Below, piece by piece: positions 9,401-17,530 of a DNA stretch of 38,258 nt. The stretch covers positions 1 through 38,258 of the forward strand of contig CAJXUA010000027.1 in the NCBI GenBank assembly GCA_913060695.1, written 5' to 3'. The notes below the pieces were generated by a model, which was not told where the DNA came from, did no database searches, and saw only the letters and a program-made list of their open reading frames with translations. Each line of letters opens with the position of its first letter. Within the stretch, counting starts at the first letter, position 1. The stretch is from an uncultured Gammaproteobacteria bacterium. Lineage in GTDB: Bacteria; Pseudomonadota; Gammaproteobacteria; Pseudomonadales; Pseudohongiellaceae. A program made the translations under genes and the position numbers.

Positions 9401-10575
9401 AGCTCGGCAACCTGCACCAACATGCCATCGACTACCGCTTGTATGGGCGACATACAGATGCGCTCACCCGGACGTAAACCGCCGGCGATCAACACGCGCT
9501 CGTTCTCTAGGCGCAAGATCTCAACTTCTCTAAAGCGCAGTCTATTCTCGGCATCGACGATGAGAACGCGGCTGCCACTGCGAATAACTTCGCGAGGCAG
9601 GGCATAGAGGTTGTCTACTGTTTTGCCGCGGATGCTCGCTTCCACATAGAGGCCAACGGGCAGCGGAATGGACTGAGTACTCTCGCCAGGAATTGGGTTC
9701 TGTGTTGCAGATTGCTCTACGCGCACGATCGCCTGTACTGCGTTGTTAGATGCATCGATGCCCGCTTCGGTGCGCACTAATTTGCCGCGCCAATGGTGGA
9801 GTTGTCCACCAAACATGCCACTAAGAGTCACTTCTGGTGCAAGCTCATCGGGCAGTTCACCACGGTAGCCTAGCGGGATATCGAGGTAGCCCAACTGCGA
9901 GAGTGCAAGAGGAAGGCGTACTTCAACATCGTCTGCGCTGAGAAGGTTCGCTAGAGACTGGCCGCGGTTAACGTTCTGGCCGAGCTCGATTGCCGTGTCC
10001 TCTACGATAGTGGCAAAGGGCGCTCGCACTTCGCTGCGGCGCAGGTCTAATTGGGTTTGCGCAAGTTGGGCCTTGGCATCGCGAAGGCGGCCAGCACTTA
10101 TGTCTGCCTGTCGCTGTAACTCTTGTACTTGGGACTCACTGACTAGGCGACGCTCGGCGAGCTCGCGGTAGCGTTCCAATTCGCCGCTGGCATAGTTCGC
10201 TTCTGTCTGGGCTTGCTCCATGGTGCTGCGGCTGCGCTCCAAGGCGTTCTCGAAGTCGCTGCTATCCAAGCGCAGAATCACCTCATCGGCATTAAAGAAG
10301 CCGCCGGATACAAAGGAGGGTGAAACCCAAGAAACCTGGCCCGACGTGGACGCAGATAGGTTTACGCGCCTAGCCGCCTGCACTTTGCCCTGGGATTGAA
10401 CTTGGAGAGTGACCGCCTCTGGCTGCACTTGCGCCACACGAACCGTCGCAAGCGACTGTTCTGGAGAGCTAGGCTCTAGCCGCTCTGGATTGCGAATGAT
10501 GACAACGAAAACGATGATCGCGAAAGCAAGTATCGCGATAGGTAGTATTACTCTCTTCAAGGGGGTAGACCTCAT
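9397..10575 (-). CDS. RND efflux periplasmic adaptor (membrane fusion protein)
   Basis: 392-aa MFP that links the RND pump to an outer-membrane channel. It has a single N-terminal membrane anchor (ILPIAILAFAIIVFVVI, about 10-27), a lipoyl half-motif near 65-90, an alpha-hairpin rich in Glu/Arg/Gln (about 105-175), the second lipoyl half with IVEDTAIELGQNVNRGQ, then beta-barrel and membrane-proximal domains. It is the first gene of a two-gene operon with the pump. The 225-base gap to trkH (10576-10800) shows no confident regulatory site. Confidence 0.92.
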   Translation of the reverse strand: MRSTPLKRVILPIAILAFAIIVFVVIIRNPERLEPSSPEQSLATVRVAQVQPEAVTLQVQSQGKVQAARRVNLSASTSGQVSWVSPSFVSGGFFNADEVILRLDSSDFENALERSRSTMEQAQTEANYASGELERYRELAERRLVSESQVQELQRQADISAGRLRDAKAQLAQTQLDLRRSEVRAPFATIVEDTAIELGQNVNRGQSLANLLSADDVEVRLPLALSQLGYLDIPLGYRGELPDELAPEVTLSGMFGGQLHHWRGKLVRTEAGIDASNNAVQAIVRVEQSATQNPIPGESTQSIPLPVGLYVEASIRGKTVDNLYALPREVIRSGSRVLIVDAENRLRFREVEILRLENERVLIAGGLRPGERICMSPIQAVVDGMLVQVAEL

Positions 10576-10800
10576 TTGAGCTAGAAAAAGGTGCCGGGCA
10601 ACAAAATGCGCCGATTCTATAGCCCTATACGAAGAAAAACCTAAATCCGAGCACTAGAAATGGGAAAATGCTGCAAATTGCATACATTTCGAGCTAAGGC
10701 GAAATTTGCTTTGCGCAAGTAGAGCTTTTTAGGTCTTTTATAGGCCGTATATCGCGATTTTAGATGGAGACTTTGGGGCCGAGGCGCTATTGTTGCGTGC

Positions 10801-12252
10801 ATGAAAATTCTCAGCCCGAGTTTGCTAGTTTTAGGCGCAATTCTGAATATTGCTGCCTTGTTTCAACTCATACCCGGGATATTGAGTATCGTGCTGGTCA
10901 CAGGTGATGAGCGCGCCTTTTTCCTCAGTGCCGCGATCTCTAGTGGCGTGGGTTTAGTGGCCATGAGTGTTGGCCACCTGAACCGTACTCCTACTATGGT
11001 GCCGCGGCAGATGTTCCTGATTACGGCGATCGCCTGGATCGCTCTGCCCATCTTCGGCAGCTTGCCCTTTATCCTCTCCACTCAATCGATACCCTTCACC
11101 GATGCCGTGTTCGAGGCTGTGTCCGGGATGACCACTACTGGGTCGACGGTGCTTAGCCATCTCGATGAGATGCCCAAGGATCTACTGCTGTGGCGCTCCC
11201 TCCTGCAATGGTTTGGTGGCTTGGGGATCATTGGCATGGCAATCGCGATCCTGCCCTTCCTTAGTGTAGGGGGTATGAAACTGTTCCGAACCGAGTCTTC
11301 TGATTGGTCCGACAAGTCGCTGCCGCGCACCCAAGAGCTCATTAAGCAGATGATGTTCATCTACCTAGGCTTAACGGCGGCCTGTGCCTTCCTCTATTTC
11401 GCGTTTGGGATGGACTGGTTCAATGCCATCAACCATGCGTTCACTACTATCTCTACCGGCGGCTACTCGACCTCGGACTCCTCCTTTGCACAATTCGGTT
11501 CGCCAGTGCTGCACTGGATCTGCATCGTGTTCATGATCCTCGGTGCCTCGCCTTTCTATCTCTATATCCGGCTCATCAAGCATCGCAATCTCGCGCTGTT
11601 CAAAGATAAGCAACTCGGCGGCATGCTCGCCATTATGGCGCTGCTGACCCTCGTGCTTGCGCTTGAGCTCTACCTGCGCCTCGGCGAAGGCTTCTGGCGG
11701 ATAACTACCCAAGTCGCCTTCAACCTAGTCTCCGTGATTACGACTACCGGCTTCGCCTCTGATGACTACTCGCTGTGGGGAGGATTTGCAGTTGCACTGT
11801 TCTTCTTCGCGATGTTCATCGGTGGTTGTTCCGGTTCCACTAGTGGAGGCGTGAAAGTATTCCGGGTACAGCTTTGTTTCACGATCATTCGGGAGCAGAT
11901 TGCCCGCGCCATCCACCCTAGGGCGACGATGGCACGAACCTATAATGGTGTGCGCGTTTCCGATGACATCCTCACCTCGTTAGTGGCTTTCCTGTTCGTG
12001 ATGGTGATCAGCCTAGTGGTCATGACCCTGTTGTTGGCGTTGACTGGGCTCGATCTCGTGACCTCCCTTACTAGTTCCGCCACCGCTCTGATGAATGTAG
12101 GGCCTGGCCTAGGCAGCGTGGTTGGTCCCGCAGGCAACTTCTCTAGCCTGTCGGAAGTGGCAAAATGGCTGCTCTGTCTAGGTATGATCATGGGCCGGCT
12201 CGAGTTCTTGACCATAATCGTTCTATTCAGCCCTGCCTTCTGGCGCAGGTAA
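10801..12252 (+). CDS. trkH: Trk-type potassium uptake protein TrkH
   Basis: Membrane pore of the TrkAH potassium system, 483 aa, about ten or more hydrophobic helices. The four pore-loop filter segments are visible in order: TTTGSTVL, STGGYSTS, TTTGFASDD and MNVGPGLGS, each with the conserved selectivity glycine. The regulatory NAD-binding TrkA subunit is not encoded next to it here, which is common. No strong ribosome site is seen immediately before the ATG. Confidence 0.95.
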   Translation: MKILSPSLLVLGAILNIAALFQLIPGILSIVLVTGDERAFFLSAAISSGVGLVAMSVGHLNRTPTMVPRQMFLITAIAWIALPIFGSLPFILSTQSIPFTDAVFEAVSGMTTTGSTVLSHLDEMPKDLLLWRSLLQWFGGLGIIGMAIAILPFLSVGGMKLFRTESSDWSDKSLPRTQELIKQMMFIYLGLTAACAFLYFAFGMDWFNAINHAFTTISTGGYSTSDSSFAQFGSPVLHWICIVFMILGASPFYLYIRLIKHRNLALFKDKQLGGMLAIMALLTLVLALELYLRLGEGFWRITTQVAFNLVSVITTTGFASDDYSLWGGFAVALFFFAMFIGGCSGSTSGGVKVFRVQLCFTIIREQIARAIHPRATMARTYNGVRVSDDILTSLVAFLFVMVISLVVMTLLLALTGLDLVTSLTSSATALMNVGPGLGSVVGPAGNFSSLSEVAKWLLCLGMIMGRLEFLTIIVLFSPAFWRR

Positions 12253-12306
12253 AAAACCCCTGCAGCCCGCATATTTTCACTGACATCACGTAAAATTGGC
12301 TATAAG

Positions 12307-12335
12307 TAGTCACTGTGTGGCGAGTAGTGTATAAT
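12307..12335 (+). promoter_or_regulatory. Candidate sigma-70 promoter for typA
   Basis: A perfect -10 TATAAT at 12330-12335 is preceded, after a 17-base spacer, by TAGTCA at 12307-12312 (4 of 6 to TTGACA). This would give a leader of about 95 bases before the GTG of typA. Confidence 0.5.
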
Positions 12336-12436
12336 CCAGCCCCTTTTTGCCGTGCTCATTTGAACGGACACGGACACATCTTTTCTTAAGGCACCTCTTA
12401 ACGTACATCCACTGCACACCATACAGGTATCCGCTC

Positions 12437-14266
12437 GTGATCGAGAAAATTCGTAACATCGCCATCATCGCCCACGTTGACCATGGTAAGACCACACTAG
12501 TCGACAAATTGCTGCAACAATCCGGCACCTTGGAAGATCGCGGCAAAGCGGTTGAGCGTGTAATGGACTCTAACGATCAAGAGCGCGAGCGTGGTATTAC
12601 CATTCTTGCAAAGAATACTGCGATTATGTGGGAGGGATACCACATCAACATCGTGGATACTCCAGGGCACGCCGACTTCGGTGGTGAGGTAGAGCGCGTA
12701 ATGTCGATGGTCGACTCCGTACTCCTTCTAGTAGACGCCGTAGACGGCCCAATGCCACAGACTCGCTTCGTTACGCAGAAAGCCTTCGACCAAGGCCTGA
12801 AGCCGATCGTCGTCATCAACAAAGTCGACCGCGATGGCGCGCGCCCTGACTGGGTGTTGAACGAAGTATTCGACCTATTCGACCGCCTTGGTGCGACAGA
12901 CGAGCAACTAGACTTCCCGGTTATCTACGCCTCGGCTCTTAACGGCTTTGCTGGCCTAGAGCTAGACCAGATGGCTGATGACATGACACCTCTGTTCCAG
13001 ACAGTTGTAGACCGCGTGCCGCCACCCCCCGTAGCAGTGGATGCGCCTTTCCAGATGCAGATCAGCGCCTTGGACTACAGCAGCTATGTCGGCGTTATCG
13101 GCATAGGCCGCGTCACTGGCGGTATCGCCAAAGTGAACCAGCAGGTCGTGATCATCGATCGCCATGGTGGCACGCGCAAGGGCAAGATTCTTCAGGTTAA
13201 GAGCCACCTAGGCTTGGAGCGTGTGGATGTAGCTGAGGCGCACGCCGGCGAGATCATCTGTATCACCGGTATCGACAAGCTCAACATTTCTGACACGCTT
13301 TGCGACCCAGAGAATGTTGTGGCGATGAAGCCGTTGATCGTTGACGAGCCGACTATCTCCATGACTTTCCAGGTGAACGACTCGCCCTTCGCTGGTCAAG
13401 ATGGCAAGTTCGTCACTACGCGTAATATCAAAGACCGCCTCGACCGCGAGCTTATCTATAACGTGGCACTGCGTGTAGAGCAGGGCGAGACACCAGACAA
13501 ATATCGCGTCTCCGGCCGCGGCGAATTGCACCTATCCGTACTAATTGAAAACATGCGTCGTGAAGGCTTCGAGCTAGCGATTTCTCGACCTGAAGTAATT
13601 CAGCAAGAGATCGACGGCGTTATGCAGGAGCCCCACGAAGCACTGGTTATCGACTGCGACGAGCAGCACCAGGGTAGCGTGATGGAAGAGCTAGGCCAGC
13701 GCAAAGCAGACCTGCAAGACATGACTATGGATGGCAAGGGCCGTGTGCGCCTGAAGTTCGTTGTCCCAACCCGTGGTCTGATCGGTTTCCGTTCTATGTT
13801 CCTGAGCATGACCTCCGGCTCTGGCATGATGAACCACGTATTCGACCATTATGGTCCTGTGAAAATGGGCAACATCGGCGCGCGCAAGAACGGCGTTCTA
13901 GTCTCTATGGTCAAGGGCAAGGCGCTGGCTTACTCTCTGTGGATGCTACAAGAGCGGGGTCGTTTGTTTATCGACCCGAACGTAGAAGTATACGAAGGCA
14001 TGGTCATTGGCCTACACAGCCGTGACAACGACCTAGTAGTGAACCCAATTAAGGGCAAGCAGCTGACCAACGTGCGTGCATCAGGCACAGACGAGAATAT
14101 CGTGCTGACGCCAGCCGTGAAGCACACGCTAGAGCAGGCCATGGAGTTTATCGAAGAAGACGAGTTGGTCGAAATTACGCCTAACCACCTGCGTCTGCGA
14201 AAGAAGCTTCTTACCGAGAGCGAGCGTAAGCGCGCGGCTCGTGGTGGCGCGGCTCGAGGCGGCTGA
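12437..14266 (+). CDS. typA: Ribosome-associated GTPase TypA/BipA
   Basis: Translational GTPase involved in 50S maturation and stress or cold adaptation. I choose the GTG at 12437, giving 609 aa starting [20 protein letters not shown], which matches the start of E. coli BipA (607 aa). The upstream in-frame extension from 12347 is not conserved in character. GTPase motifs are AHVDHGKTT (P-loop), [11 protein letters not shown] and [11 protein letters not shown]-like domains follow, and the C-terminal BipA domain ends with a basic [12 protein letters not shown] tail. It converges with msrA across a long perfect palindrome. Confidence 0.97.
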   Translation: MIEKIRNIAIIAHVDHGKTTLVDKLLQQSGTLEDRGKAVERVMDSNDQERERGITILAKNTAIMWEGYHINIVDTPGHADFGGEVERVMSMVDSVLLLVDAVDGPMPQTRFVTQKAFDQGLKPIVVINKVDRDGARPDWVLNEVFDLFDRLGATDEQLDFPVIYASALNGFAGLELDQMADDMTPLFQTVVDRVPPPPVAVDAPFQMQISALDYSSYVGVIGIGRVTGGIAKVNQQVVIIDRHGGTRKGKILQVKSHLGLERVDVAEAHAGEIICITGIDKLNISDTLCDPENVVAMKPLIVDEPTISMTFQVNDSPFAGQDGKFVTTRNIKDRLDRELIYNVALRVEQGETPDKYRVSGRGELHLSVLIENMRREGFELAISRPEVIQQEIDGVMQEPHEALVIDCDEQHQGSVMEELGQRKADLQDMTMDGKGRVRLKFVVPTRGLIGFRSMFLSMTSGSGMMNHVFDHYGPVKMGNIGARKNGVLVSMVKGKALAYSLWMLQERGRLFIDPNVEVYEGMVIGLHSRDNDLVVNPIKGKQLTNVRASGTDENIVLTPAVKHTLEQAMEFIEEDELVEITPNHLRLRKKLLTESERKRAARGGAARGG

Positions 14267-14285
14267 TACTACTGAAGCTGGCTCT

Positions 14286-14344
14286 AAAAATGGGGTCAGT
14301 GTACATTTTCCTAAATTAGGAAAATGTACACTGACCCCATTTTT
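14286..14344. repeat. 59-base perfect palindrome with GGGGTCAGTGTACATT arms
   Basis: Two 29-base arms (14286-14314 and 14316-14344) are exact reverse complements around a single central A. The hairpin is A/T-bordered and probably terminates transcription from both typA and msrA. It is the most complete copy of an element whose halves recur at 17508, 21278 and 22750, with GGGGTCAGGTTC variants at 20715 and 23866. Confidence 0.95.
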
Positions 14345-14359
14345 TTCTGACCCGACTTA

Positions 14360-14953
14360 TCAATGAGTTACTCTGTCGCCCCAGATCTCTTCTAGCCGCT
14401 TGTCGCGACCGCAGCCCCAGCGATAGGCCTGGTAGCGAAGTGGGCTCTTCTTATAGTAGTCCTGATGATAACTTTCATCGCCCTTGATAGGGTAGAAAGT
14501 TGCCGCGTCCAGAATCGGGGTCACGACTTTTCTGTTTGGAAATTGCGCCACAACTTCTCTTCTAGTTTGCTGCGCGATTGATCTTTCCTCTTCGTTCGCC
14601 ACGAAGATTGCACTTAGATAGCTTGGACCCTTGTCGCAGAACTGCCCGATGCCATCGAATGGGTCGATGTTGACCCAGAAGTGATCTAATAACTCCCTGT
14701 AGCTCACCTTGTCGGGGTCGTAGGTGATCTCTACAGCCTCGTAGTGACCATCATGGCTGCCGTTATAGGTTGGATTATCATGGGTACCGCCTGTGAACCC
14801 CGAGATTACATCTGTAACTCCCTCGAGCTTCTCGAAATCCGACTCCATGCACCAGAAACAACCCCCGGCCAGTATCGTTTTTTCCTCTGCTGCATGGGAG
14901 GCAAGGGACGTTATGCTTGCTGCCAATAATATGAGTGCGAGTACGTTTTTCAT
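14360..14953 (-). CDS. msrA: Peptide methionine-(S)-S-oxide reductase MsrA, exported
   Basis: Reduces methionine-S-sulfoxide in proteins; 197 aa. It has an N-terminal signal peptide (MKNVLALILLAASITSLASHA), so it should act in the periplasm. The catalytic motif GCFWCMES follows, then GGTHDNPTYNGSHDGHYE and a C-terminal resolving-type Cys in YRWGCGRD. The GNAT gene upstream ends with its stop codon overlapping this start (ATGA), so the two are cotranscribed. Termination is probably at the palindrome 15 bases downstream. Confidence 0.95.
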   Translation of the reverse strand: MKNVLALILLAASITSLASHAAEEKTILAGGCFWCMESDFEKLEGVTDVISGFTGGTHDNPTYNGSHDGHYEAVEITYDPDKVSYRELLDHFWVNIDPFDGIGQFCDKGPSYLSAIFVANEEERSIAQQTRREVVAQFPNRKVVTPILDAATFYPIKGDESYHQDYYKKSPLRYQAYRWGCGRDKRLEEIWGDRVTH

Positions 14954-15408
14954 AAGTTCCTCTCCATCGTGAAATTGACTAAGCCTATATCGCGAATTTG
15001 GACAACATTCTCCGTCACAACCTTAAAGCCATGTTTCTCGAAGAACGGTTTCGCAGTAATGCTTACGTTTGAATAAGCTTTCTCGCCGTTTATTTTCTGC
15101 GAGAGAAGCTCGTTCATTAGAGCCCTGCCAACACCTCTTGCTTGGCAACTTCCACTAACAAAGAAGTGGTCGATGTAACCGTCGTTCTGAATATCGGCAT
15201 ATCCAACTACTTCTCCGTCTATTGTTGCCACAAAAGGTTTGATAGCGTCGATTCTCTTCTTCCACTTCGCGTGCTCATACTGCACAGGGGCCCAGGCCTT
15301 AATCTGCTCCTCAGAGTAATCTTTGCTGCACACCTGAGTGATAGCGCTTCGAAAGACCTCGAAGAGCTTTTTTTCTATCCCCGGATAATAGGGGCTTATC
15401 CTTACCAT
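14950..15408 (-). CDS. GNAT family N-acetyltransferase (YafP-like)
   Basis: 152 aa. The GNAT core is visible: an N-terminal SPYYPGIEKKLFEVFRSAI stretch, the central strand IDHFFVSGSCQARGVGRALM with the acetyl-CoA pyrophosphate loop (QARGVGRA), and a terminal KPFFEKHGFKVV. The pattern YSEEQIKAWAP resembles E. coli YafP and relatives. The substrate is unknown. It overlaps msrA by 4 bases. A remnant of a second GNAT gene lies directly upstream in the same direction. Confidence 0.9.
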   Translation of the reverse strand: MVRISPYYPGIEKKLFEVFRSAITQVCSKDYSEEQIKAWAPVQYEHAKWKKRIDAIKPFVATIDGEVVGYADIQNDGYIDHFFVSGSCQARGVGRALMNELLSQKINGEKAYSNVSITAKPFFEKHGFKVVTENVVQIRDIGLVNFTMERNL

Positions 15409-15587
15409 AACACTCTTAGCTCCTTGTGACTGAATGTTCCGAATATTTGTAACGTGGCTAATTCTTGATACACATCGGGTTTCCAGACTTCTATGAATGA
15501 GTTTGGATTAGCCAATGGCTTGAACCCGTATCTTTCGTATAAACCGTTAGATTGTACAAATCCGCAAGTGGGGAAAAACTGTAAAAA
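15409..15587 (-). pseudogene. 3' remnant of a second GNAT acetyltransferase gene
   Basis: Upstream of the GNAT gene the minus strand has an open stretch reading CGFVQSNGLYERYGFKPLAN, continuing through FIEVWKPDVYQEL to a TAA that overlaps the next gene's start region. LYERYGFKPL is the typical last helix-strand of GNAT enzymes, yet the acetyl-CoA motif is missing and an in-frame TAG lies upstream near 15590. I read it as the decayed end of a deleted gene. It is too short for firm family assignment. Confidence 0.45.
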
Positions 15588-15608
15588 CTAAATGTGTCCT
15601 GAAAAACT

Positions 15609-16082
15609 CTAGGGTCTTGAGCTTGCGGAAATACTGACAAGTAACCATTTGCCTGTTGCTTTAGACCAAACCTGCGCTCCTCCGCCCGCATCGCTGAAAC
15701 GCGCGCCATCTTTCATACTCACTTCTTGTTCATATTCATTGACCAGTACCGCAGTATGTTGGTCAATTACTGAGATTCGGACATTGGTGAATACTAAAGA
15801 CTCAATATTCCCAACCGAGTTAAAACTAGGTTCGATCAGCTCTCTGAGCTCGGAGAACGAATTCCAATTGCTGCCATCAGCATTAAGACCCACGAATTTT
15901 TCAGCATCAATATGCTCGAAATAGCGTGCGGTGTCTAACGCTTTTGAGGCCTGCACTAGACTAGAAAATGCCTGTCGTATTTCCTGCTCTATCTCGCGCA
16001 TTGAGTCTTCTGACAACTCCCTATTCTCGCCATTGCAAGAGAATAGAAGAGCAGCCAATAAAGCTACGCCGATGATCTTCAC
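15609..16082 (-). CDS. Lipoprotein with NTF2/SnoaL-like domain
   Basis: 157 aa. The N-terminus MKIIGVALLAALLFSCNG is a lipoprotein signal with lipobox LFSC, so the protein is probably anchored in the envelope. The rest (EIEQEIRQAFSSLVQASKALDTARYFEHID...VWSKATGKWLLVSISAS) has the cone-fold pattern of DUF4440/SnoaL-like proteins. Its start overlaps the stop of the preceding NTF2-like gene by 4 bases, so the pair is coupled. No catalytic residues are recognisable and the function is unknown. Confidence 0.7.
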   Translation of the reverse strand: MKIIGVALLAALLFSCNGENRELSEDSMREIEQEIRQAFSSLVQASKALDTARYFEHIDAEKFVGLNADGSNWNSFSELRELIEPSFNSVGNIESLVFTNVRISVIDQHTAVLVNEYEQEVSMKDGARFSDAGGGAQVWSKATGKWLLVSISASSRP

Positions 16083-16495
16083 TGTGAGTGCTTTGCTGAT
16101 CTATTAAACATATTAGTCGGTGTGCCTTGATGAAATCTTAGTTTCCATGTTTTGCCTGTCTTTTCCCACAACGACGATCTTCGCGAGAACCGAGAAAGCG
16201 CGCCTTCGGGCCCTATATGGGCGCTTCTATAGGTAAGAAGAACTAAGACCTCGCTGATAGTTTGAGATTCATAGTCTTGAGACCAAATCGATTGCTTCGA
16301 CTCAGCCTGCAGAGAACTCAATATTCGAGACTTGTCGTAGATCTCGCCCGAGCGACCAATTTCCAAGAAAGAATCATGTAGTAATTGATTGAGTCGATCC
16401 TGGTTTTTGCGCACTGGACTCTGGTGCAATTCTATTTCGAGTTTCATCAATTCAACTAGCACGTTCTCACCATTACACTCGTTCCAGTTTCTCAT
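16079..16495 (-). CDS. DUF4440/NTF2-like protein
   Basis: 138 aa if started at 16495, where it overlaps the MOSC gene by 23 bases, or 122 aa from ATG 16447 (MKLEIELHQSPVRKNQ), which fits the family start better. Features are an N-terminal helix, LLHDSFLEIGRSGEIYDK, and a terminal RRSSLWEKTGKTWKLRFHQGT, all typical of cytoplasmic DUF4440 proteins. It is coupled to the lipoprotein gene downstream. The specific role is unknown. Confidence 0.75.
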   Translation of the reverse strand: MRNWNECNGENVLVELMKLEIELHQSPVRKNQDRLNQLLHDSFLEIGRSGEIYDKSRILSSLQAESKQSIWSQDYESQTISEVLVLLTYRSAHIGPEGALSRFSRRSSLWEKTGKTWKLRFHQGTPTNMFNRSAKHSQ

Positions 16496-17009
16496 AAGGT
16501 TTGCTGGGCAGGTTTATTGAAATCGGGCTTCCTAGGGTAACAGGGCCACCACTTTCTACAACAGCCATAACCCCTGCCTTTAGCAACAGATTACCATCGG
16601 GATCACGATCTAACACGGCCTGAGTAAGTCCTTGCTGGTAGTTGTCTAGTTGAGCGCATGGATTTCTTAGTCCAGTGATTCTAAGAACAACTTCGTTGCC
16701 GATCTCGAGAAGGGTGTTTCTAGGAAGAGAAAGTAAGTCTATTCCTTCTGTGAGGATGTTCTCTCCCATAGCGCCCGGCTCAACTCTAAAGCCTTGCGCC
16801 CTAAGATCAGAGAGCAGTTCGGTTTGTATCAAATGGACTTGTCGCAGATTCGGCTGTGTTGGATCGGCCTTAACGCGTGATCGATGTTTTACAGTCGCAC
16901 CACAATGGGCATCCCCTTCGACACCAAGCCCCTCGAGGAGAACTAAAGAGTCGCAGGGCTGCTTAGAGAAGCGATGACTTGGGTCCTTGCTAAGAGATAC
17001 AACTTGCAC
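16473..17009 (-). CDS. MOSC domain protein
   Basis: 178 aa MOSC (molybdenum cofactor sulfurase C-terminal) protein. Landmarks are LEGLGVEGDAHCG near residue 30, LRQVHLIQTELL, GAMGENILTEGIDLL, and the conserved Cys in ITGLRNPCAQLD that carries or receives sulfur or molybdopterin in the family. The start is a GTG with AGGA eight bases upstream. It leads a run of overlapping genes (MOSC, then NTF2-like, then lipoprotein). The exact substrate is unknown; relatives include YiiM-type N-hydroxylated base reductases. Confidence 0.88.
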   Translation of the reverse strand: MQVVSLSKDPSHRFSKQPCDSLVLLEGLGVEGDAHCGATVKHRSRVKADPTQPNLRQVHLIQTELLSDLRAQGFRVEPGAMGENILTEGIDLLSLPRNTLLEIGNEVVLRITGLRNPCAQLDNYQQGLTQAVLDRDPDGNLLLKAGVMAVVESGGPVTLGSPISINLPSKPYEKLERV

Positions 17010-17011
17010 AG

Positions 17012-17035
17012 ATGTGTCCTGATCTCATTTATTCT
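17012..17035 (-). repeat. Degenerate half-copy of the GGGGTCAG element
   Basis: ATGTGTCCTGATCTCATTTA and the bases after it align with ATGTACACTGACCCCATTTA at 17510, with several mismatches. Like the better copies, it sits across the stop codon of the upstream minus-strand gene. Weak alone; counted only because of the shared position. Confidence 0.35.
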
Positions 17036-17382
17036 ACAGAACTCTCGCTTTTCCTAATATCGAGCATAAATTTGAGCGCGCCAAAAATACCCACAAGCTC
17101 AGCCAGAGCGATCACAGGGCCAAGCCAGTACTCGATAGAGTTACTCGAACTTCCACCAAAATTAATTGCCGCTGCAAAAAAGCTATAGGAGCCGAACACG
17201 AGGCCTAATGCGAAAACCACGAACAAAGAGGTGATGATCCATACTTGTGATTTTGAGAGGTTCGATCCCACCATGTAGGCACCAATCAAGTAACCGCTTA
17301 CAACTGTAAAATACAAAGCCATTGCAGTCATACCGTAACCTACGAGGCTAAAAGTTAAATCTGCAGCTTCATATTCTGTCAT
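17029..17382 (-). CDS. Small membrane protein, unknown function
   Basis: 117 aa from the ATG at 17382, which has GGAG six bases upstream; an in-frame GTG four codons earlier is less likely. Three to four hydrophobic segments are visible (GYGMTAMALYFTVVSGYLIG, WIITSLFVVFALGLVFG, a third at YWLGPVIALAELVGIFGAL), so it is an inner-membrane protein. No family was recognised. It lies 20 bases before the MOSC gene on the same strand. Confidence 0.7.
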   Translation of the reverse strand: MTEYEAADLTFSLVGYGMTAMALYFTVVSGYLIGAYMVGSNLSKSQVWIITSLFVVFALGLVFGSYSFFAAAINFGGSSSNSIEYWLGPVIALAELVGIFGALKFMLDIRKSESSVE

Positions 17383-17507
17383 TTCTATCTCCACTTGCTT
17401 GCCATTATTGTTCTTCTAAATTCTTAGTTCTGTGCAGGGGCACTTCTTGCAACCTAAGAGTGCAACGCGTTTGTCGACATACAATCAAACAGTTGGTAGT
17501 GAGATTT

Positions 17508-17530
17508 AATGTACACTGACCCCATTTATT
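17508..17530 (-). repeat. Half-copy of the GGGGTCAGTGTACATT palindrome
   Basis: AATGTACACTGACCCCATTT followed by ATT. It equals the right arm of the palindrome at 14286-14344 but has no partner arm. It abuts the stop codon of the FtsX-type permease gene (17531). Confidence 0.85.

Noticed and set aside
15404-15553. attC-like pair GTTATGG...ATCTAAC flanking the GNAT remnant
   Set aside because: The stretch between translates as a GNAT C-terminus and does not fold like attC; the core matches are chance.
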